Source: Bog-473 sp963824195 (GTDB lineage Bacteria > Actinomycetota > Acidimicrobiia > Acidimicrobiales > RAAP-2). From it: a DNA stretch of 64,000 nt. Shown here piece by piece: positions 59,045 through 64,000 of this stretch (position 1 is its first letter; each line of letters opens with the position of its first letter). The stretch is from NCBI GenBank assembly GCA_963824195.1, contig CAWGOJ010000015.1, positions 32,004 to 96,003 on the forward strand, written 5' to 3'. Below the pieces are notes generated by a model. That model was not told the DNA's origin. It worked only from the letters and a program-made list of their open reading frames with translations, and ran no database searches. The position numbers and the translations under genes are program-made.

Positions 59045-61797
59045 ATGGTGTTAACCGGGCGCCGGCGTGAGCGTGAGTACTTGAACGATCTGATCGAGGG
59101 AGTGCGGAGCGGACATAGCGCAGCGGTTGTGTTGCGCGGCGACGCTGGGTGTCGGTAAGACGGCCTTACTCGAGGACCTGATCCAGTCGGCAACGGACCT
59201 CAGGGTGGCTCGAGCAGTCGGGGTCGAGTCCGAAATGGAACTCGCATTTGCCATGCTACAGCAGCTGGTGGCGCCCATGCTCAGTCACCTAGATAGGCTC
59301 CCGGCTCCTCAGTCCGGTGCTTTGGCGACGGTATTCGGCCGGAAATCTGGCCCTGCCCCCGATAGCCTTGCTGGCGGGGCTGGCGCTTTTGAGCTTGCTC
59401 TCTGACGCTGCCGAGGACCACCCGCTCGTCTGTGTGGTTGATGACGCGCAGTGGATGGACCGCGCGTCGGCGGCGGCGCTGGGGGTCGCGGCACGCCGGT
59501 TGATGGCGGAGTCCGTTCTGTTGGTGATCGCCGCTCGAGAATCGAACGACGCCTTCATCGGACTTCCAGAACTCGTCGTGGAGGGTCTACGAGATCCAGA
59601 TGCTCGGGAACTCCTCGACTCAGCGATCTCGTGGCCCCTGGACGACCGAGTGCGCGAGCAGATCCTGAGCGAAGCGCGGGGAAACCCGCTGGCCCTGCTG
59701 GAACTGCCGCGAGGACTCTCAGCGGTGGAGCTGGCGGGTGGATACGGCTTGCCCGACATCCCGCCGCTTGCCGGCAGGATCGAGGACAGCTTCCTGAGGC
59801 GAGTCGAACGTCTCCCCGGCGATACCCGACTGTTGCTGACGGTTGCCGCGGCGGAACCTCTCGGTGACTCGGCTCTGCTCTGGAACGCAGCGAAGCTGAT
59901 CGGAGTAAGCATCGATGCTGCCGACCACCCCGACGTCGCTGGACTGGTCGACATCGGCCCACGAGTTGTGTTTCGTCATCCGCTTGTTCGTTCGGTGGTA
60001 TACCGCGCTTCGCCACTCAGCCATCGGCAGAACGTTCATGCCGCACTAGCGGAAGTGACCGATGCAGAGGTGGATCCGGATCGCCGCGCCTGGCACCGCG
60101 CCAAGGCGACATTCGGTCCTGATGAAGAAGTTGCTTCAGAGCTGGAGCGTTCGGCCGGTCGAGCCCAGGGACGCGGGGGACTGGCAGCTGCAGCGGCGTT
60201 CCTTGAGCGGTCGGTCGAGTTGACCGCCGATCCGGCGCTCAAGACGCAGCGGGCTCTGGCCGCGGCCCGCGTCAAGCACGAGAGCGGCGCTCAGGACGCG
60301 GCCTTCAGGCTGATCTCGCTGGCTCGGAGCGGACCAATTGGCGCCTTGGATCGTGCCAAGGCGGATCTGCTCCGCGCCCAGATTGCATACGCCCAGAACC
60401 GAGGAAGCAACTCACCGCGCCTGCTCCTCGAGGCGGTCAATGGTCTTGTGCCGCTTGACGCCAATCTCGCTCGCGAGGCCTGCTTGGACGCATTATGGGC
60501 GGCACTGTTCGCCGGGCGACTTGCCCACGAGGGTGGACTACAGGAAGTGGCCCGGGTGGCACTGGCTCTGCCACCTCCAGCCCGAGCACCACGAGCCTCC
60601 GATCTGCTTCTGAAAGGTTTGGCGACCGCTGCTGTCGGCGGGTATGCCGCCGCCGCACCGACCTTGAAGCTGGCCGTCAGTGCGTTCCGTGGCAAGCAGA
60701 TTTCTCATGACGAAGAACTCCGGTGGTTGTGGCATGCCGGAGTGGTCGCATGGATTCTCTTTGACGATGCGTCATGTGATGTCCTCACCGCTCGTCACGT
60801 GGCTCTCGCTCGCGATGCCGGGGCGCTTAGGGTACTTCCGTTTGCGCTAACCGTACGCCTCTCGGCCTATACGAAGTTTGGGCAGCTCGTTCCTGCGATA
60901 CAGGCTCTCGAGGAACTTCGAACCCTTAGTGAGGCAATCGGAACGCCGCCCCCGCCTTACGGCCCTGTCCTCGTCGCCGCGTGGCAAGGCCGGGAAACAG
61001 AGGCCTTGAGACTGATGGACGAAGCGCTCCAGCTCGTGCAGCAGACTGGCGAAGGCCAGGGGGTTGCCGTGACGCAGTATGCACGAGCGGTGTTGTTCAA
61101 CGGGCTCGGCCGGTACGAAGAGGCATTTGAGGCAGCAACCGCCGCCGAGCTGCCCGACGCAGAGGGTTTGGCAATGTCAAGCACGGTAATGGCCGAAATT
61201 GTTGAGGCGGCAGCTCGGATTGGACGGCCCGAAGAGGCCGCTCGGGCGCTCCAACGGATCGCTGAAATGGCACACGCCAGCGGCACGGACTGGATCGTCG
61301 GAATGGAGGCTCGGTCTCGAGCTCTGGTGATCGATGGCGATGACGCCGAACCCCTGTACAGACACGCGATCGAACGTCTTGACCGAACCTGTGTCAGGGG
61401 GGAACTCGCCAGGGCTCATCTGCTCTACGGAGAGTGGCTGCGCCGCCAGAACCGTCGGGTTGATGCACGCCAGCAACTCCGACAAGCCCACGAGATGTTG
61501 ACATCCATGGGCATTGGAGCGTATTCCGAGCGCGCCCGACGGGAACTACTTGCGACTGGGGAAAAGGTGCGGGCTCGATCGGTTGAAACGTCGAGCAAAC
61601 TGACAGCGCAAGAGGCACAGATCGCTTTGCTTGCCGGTGAAGGACGAACAAATCCAGAAATTGGCGTCCATATGTTCATCAGCACGCGCACCGTGGAGTG
61701 GCACTTACGTAAGATTTTCATCAAGCTGGACTTGAGCTCACGAAGAGAGCTACGGAAGGCGTTGCCGCAGCTCGAGCAGCTAGTCCTTCAGTCCTAA
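59045..61797 (+). pseudogene. LuxR family ATP-binding regulator (MalT-like), two +1 frameshifts
   Basis: The intact protein would have about 917 residues. The start at ATG 59045 reads MVLTGRRREREYLNDLIEGV, a normal family start. An extra T at about 59150 breaks the P-loop (R-G-D-A-G | V-G-K-T). The next frame continues ALLEDLIQSATDLRVARAVG and MELAFAMLQQLVAPMLSHLD. An extra C at about 59366-59367 shifts it again, and the third frame runs from LLAGLALLSLLSDAAEDHPL and VCVVDDAQWMDRASAAALG to the LuxR helix-turn-helix (LTAQEAQIALLAGEGRTNPE, FISTRTVEWHLRKIFIKLDL). The 3' reading frame alone would lack the ATPase motif. It is probably inactive unless the two insertions are sequencing errors. Confidence 0.88.
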
Positions 61798-62001
61798 ACC
61801 CTTACGAGACCTCCTGCTCGCGTCGACGTCGTCGGCCGCGAGCTTGAGACGTTCTGGGTTGCGTGCGGCGAGAACCACCTCAGCTCAGTTCACCCGGGCA
61901 AGGCGGGCGGTTTCCAATCCCATACCCGAGCTCCCGCCTATGACGACGACCGTTTGGCCGAGCAGATCCCAATGGTGGCCCGGATCGGAAGCGACGGTTA
62001 C
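61797..62001 (-). pseudogene. Short-chain dehydrogenase N-terminal remnant
   Basis: On the minus strand from about 62001 the sequence reads VTVASDPGHHWDLLGQTVVV, then IGGSSGMGLETARLARVN, an in-frame TGA, and AEVVLAARNPERLKLAADDV. The G-G-S-S-G-M-G nucleotide motif and the A-E-V-V-L-x-A-R-N strand identify an SDR, and the stop replaces a Gly codon. Only about 60 residues remain; the catalytic Ser-Tyr-Lys part is gone. There is no start codon at the expected place. The fragment lies tail to tail with the broken LuxR gene. Confidence 0.75.
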
Positions 62002-62346
62002 CCCGTCATGGCACCCCCAGTGTCAGATCGGGCAGAACACCACATCGCTGATGGTGGCGCCTTTGGTGACTGGTCGCGCCCGTGGGACACCCTGGTCGGG
62101 TACCCCGTGACGAAGGTCCGTGCGATCCCACCCAGATTCAACGAACCACGAGTCAGCCTGCTCGGCGCGACTCCGGGCGGCTGGAAATCGAACACCAGCT
62201 TCGGGGAGAGTCCCCAACCGGCAAACGCTGAGCGGCCGAGGGCGGCATTGTCCGACCGTTGGAGCCAACCAGGGAATTACCCGGGCGCGAGGATGGGCCC
62301 CGCAGCGCCACCATGAGCTCACACGCGAGATCCATGGAGGTCACCG
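62002..62346. other. Intergenic stretch without a supported gene
   Basis: About 345 bases. Frames on both strands lack start signals and motifs. The content looks like further decayed coding sequence but cannot be named. Confidence 0.4.
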
Positions 62347-63018
62347 ATGAGCAGCACCGACGTACGCAATCAAACCTCGGCGGAGGTCCCGGCTCCAGGA
62401 GTTGTAGACATGAACCTGGAGGTGATCGTCCTCGGCGTTGCCGATGTCGACAAGGCCAAGGCGTTCTACGCCAACCTTGGCTGGAGGCTCGACGCCGATG
62501 TCACCCGTGGCGAGGACTTCCGTTTGGTCCAGTTCACCCCTCCGGGCTCGGGGTGCTCGGTGCAGTTCGGCGTCAACCTGACGTCGGCCGCACCCGGGTC
62601 AGGCCAGAGCCCGTACCTGATCGTCTCCGACGTTGAGGCTGCCCGTGCCGGCCTGGTGGCGCGCGGTGTGGACGTCAGCGAGGTGTTCCACGAGGGTTCG
62701 CCCGGCGCTCGATTCCACGAAGCCACCCGGGTGGCCGGCCCGTCGCCCGATCGCAGTAGCTATGGCTCGTACGCCACCTTCAGCGATCCGGACGGCAACG
62801 GCTGGTTGTTCCAAGAGGTCACGACACGGCTGCCCGGCCGCATCGACCCGACGACGACCACCTTCGCGTCGGCGAGCGACTTGGCTGGTGCGCTTCGGCG
62901 TGCGTCGGCCGCCCACGGCGAGCACGAGAAGCGGATCGGCGAGGCCGACGCCAATTGGCCGGATTGGTATGCCGAGTACATGGTGGCCGAGCAGGCGGGC
63001 AACGAACTGCCGACCTGA
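62347..63018 (+). CDS. VOC (glyoxalase/bleomycin-resistance/dioxygenase) family protein
   Basis: A 223-residue protein from ATG 62347 behind GGAGGTCACCG. After about 20 disordered residues the VOC domain reads NLEVIVLGVADVDKAKAFYA, NLGWRLDADVTRGEDFRLVQ, GSGCSVQFGVNLTS, YLIVSDVEAARAGLVARGVD and ATFSDPDGNGWLFQEVTTRL. The C-terminal 55 residues form a helical extension with HEKRIGEADANWPDWYAEYM. Function within this large superfamily cannot be told from sequence. It is the only intact gene in the right-hand accessory block. Confidence 0.88.
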   Translation: MSSTDVRNQTSAEVPAPGVVDMNLEVIVLGVADVDKAKAFYANLGWRLDADVTRGEDFRLVQFTPPGSGCSVQFGVNLTSAAPGSGQSPYLIVSDVEAARAGLVARGVDVSEVFHEGSPGARFHEATRVAGPSPDRSSYGSYATFSDPDGNGWLFQEVTTRLPGRIDPTTTTFASASDLAGALRRASAAHGEHEKRIGEADANWPDWYAEYMVAEQAGNELPT

Positions 63019-63228
63019 CCCCAGACGACGCCGTGATCGGGGGCGTTGGTATGGGCCCCGGAATCCGTACCGTGGCCCCGCTAGTGCGAACGGGTTTGCA
63101 TACCAGTGCGTTGCACGGGCGCCACAGGACGATCGAACAGCCACGATCGAAAAGGTGCTCATGGGGGTGTTGGCGCACCAGCATGGACCTCACGAAAATA
63201 GAAGATGGAAAACAGAAAGGACTGTACA

Positions 63229-64000
63229 GTGCCATTCTTCAGTGCTGACGATGGAACCGAGATCTACTACAAAGATTGGGGCAAGGGAGCTCCGATCGTG
63301 TTCTCCCACGGTTGGCCGTTGAATGCCGACGCGTGGGACGCGCAGATGTTCTTCTTCGGTCAGCAGGGTTACCGTGTGATCGCGCACGATCGCCGTAGCC
63401 ATGGGCGCTCCAGCCAGACGTGGTACCACAACGACTACGACACGTGGGCCGATGATCTGGCCGGCTTGATCGAGCAACTCGACCTGACGAACGTCACCCT
63501 GATCGCACACTCGATGGGTGGAGGTGAGATCGCACGGTACGTCGGGCGCTATGGCACGTCGCGTCTGGCGAAGATGGTTTTCATCGGCGCGGTGCCTCCA
63601 CTCATGCTCCAGACCGACACGAACCCCGGTGGCCTGCCACTGTCGGTCTTCGACGGCCTTCGCGCCGGCCTCGTTGAGAATCGATCCCAGTTCTACAAGG
63701 ACACGAGCGTCGCCTTCTTCGGCTATAACAGGCAAAACGCCAAGGTTTCCGAGGCCGTCCAAGATCAAATTCTGGCGCCTTGGCATGCAGTCGGGCATCA
63801 AGGCGTCCTACGACTGCATCGAGCAGTTCTCCGAAACCGACTTCAGCGACGACCTGAAGCAGATTGACGTTCCGGCACTGTTCATGCACGGAGAGGACGA
63901 CCAGATCGTCCCCTATCAGGACACCTCCGTTCCTGCCGCGGAGCTCGTGCCGAACGGGACGCTGAAGATCTACCCCGGATTCTCACACGGCATGGCGATC
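63229..64000 (+). pseudogene. Alpha/beta hydrolase (chloroperoxidase/arylesterase type), +1 frameshift, cut by the window edge
   Basis: GTG 63229 follows AGAAAGGA and gives VPFFSADDGTEIYYKDWGKG, then FSHGWPLNADAWDAQMFFF, VIAHDRRSHGRSSQ, the nucleophile elbow LIAHSMGGGEIARYVGRYG, and MVFIGAVPPLMLQTDTNPGG. At an AAA run (63767-63769) one extra A shifts the frame. The family continues in the next frame: FWRLGMQSGIKASYDCIEQF, VPALFMHGEDDQIVPYQDTS with the catalytic Asp region, and IYPGFSHGMAI with the catalytic His. Normal length is about 273 residues; 257 codons are in the window. Confidence 0.88.

Noticed and set aside
59317..61797. 826-codon LuxR-type frame as an intact gene
   Set aside because: The P-loop and N-terminal part are found upstream in two other frames, so the frame is the 3' part of a frameshifted gene.
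59045..61797. The LuxR-type gene as the DosR regulator of the left cluster
   Set aside because: It is a large MalT-like ATPase regulator, not a two-component response regulator, and it is broken.
61954..62316. 120-codon frame after the LuxR-type gene
   Set aside because: No ribosome binding site or motif; the left part is opposite a recognisable SDR remnant.

Overview
The window is a 64 kb, GC-rich bacterial chromosome segment. Gene content and style point to an actinomycete, most likely of the Acidimicrobiia type (an inference; no 16S is present). Pointers are GTG starts, frequent ATGA/GTGA overlaps, an F420-type flavoprotein, a MurA with Asp instead of Cys, a TreS/maltokinase pair, and start codons lying 6-8 bases behind a TAnnnT box.

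Layout. (1) 1-11,320 is accessory. It holds a partial small protein, a GntR/GerW pair, an isoprenylcysteine methyltransferase-like protein and scattered repeats. It also holds a stress cluster: nitroreductase, broken universal stress protein, GYD protein, Rip3-like protease with CBS domains, and erythromycin-esterase-like protein. Upstream DNA of four of these five genes carries boxes resembling the mycobacterial DosR site. A 2.9 kb segment (8,390-11,320) is bounded by a direct repeat of the 3' two thirds of tRNA-Arg and carries a small regulator plus a three-gene operon. (2) 11,323-45,282 is core: tRNA-Arg, lysA-hom-thrC, rho-rpmE-prfA-prmC and a degenerate Sua5/TsaC-like gene. A catabolic block follows (amidohydrolase, 2OG dioxygenase, MarR, thiolase-like), then rpiB-glyA-wecA, the complete ATP synthase operon, glpX, murA-meaB, an enoyl-CoA hydratase, treS-maltokinase and galT. 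(3) 45,368-48,997 encodes a 1,209-residue secreted protein: a propeller-like N-terminal part, eight Ig-like repeats in four alternating pairs, and a Gly/Cys tail. (4) 49,635-57,520 is an assimilatory sulfate reduction locus. met8/cysG-cysN-cysD diverge from cysH-sir-frhB-orf105-ABC ATPase across a perfect palindrome. An F420/FrhB-type ferredoxin protein overlaps the sulfite reductase gene, which suggests F420H2 as electron donor. (5) From tRNA-Ala (58,513) to the end the DNA is accessory and decaying: a LuxR/MalT-type regulator with two +1 frameshifts, an SDR remnant, a VOC protein and an alpha/beta hydrolase with a +1 frameshift cut by the window edge.

How it fits together: a conserved biosynthetic and energy core lies between two tRNA genes, with variable DNA outside both. 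The most interesting signals are the DosR-like stress cluster, the split F420-type sulfite reduction module whose CysH lacks one usual Fe-S ligand, the unfused ATP synthase delta with a duplicated N-domain, and the tRNA-bounded segment.
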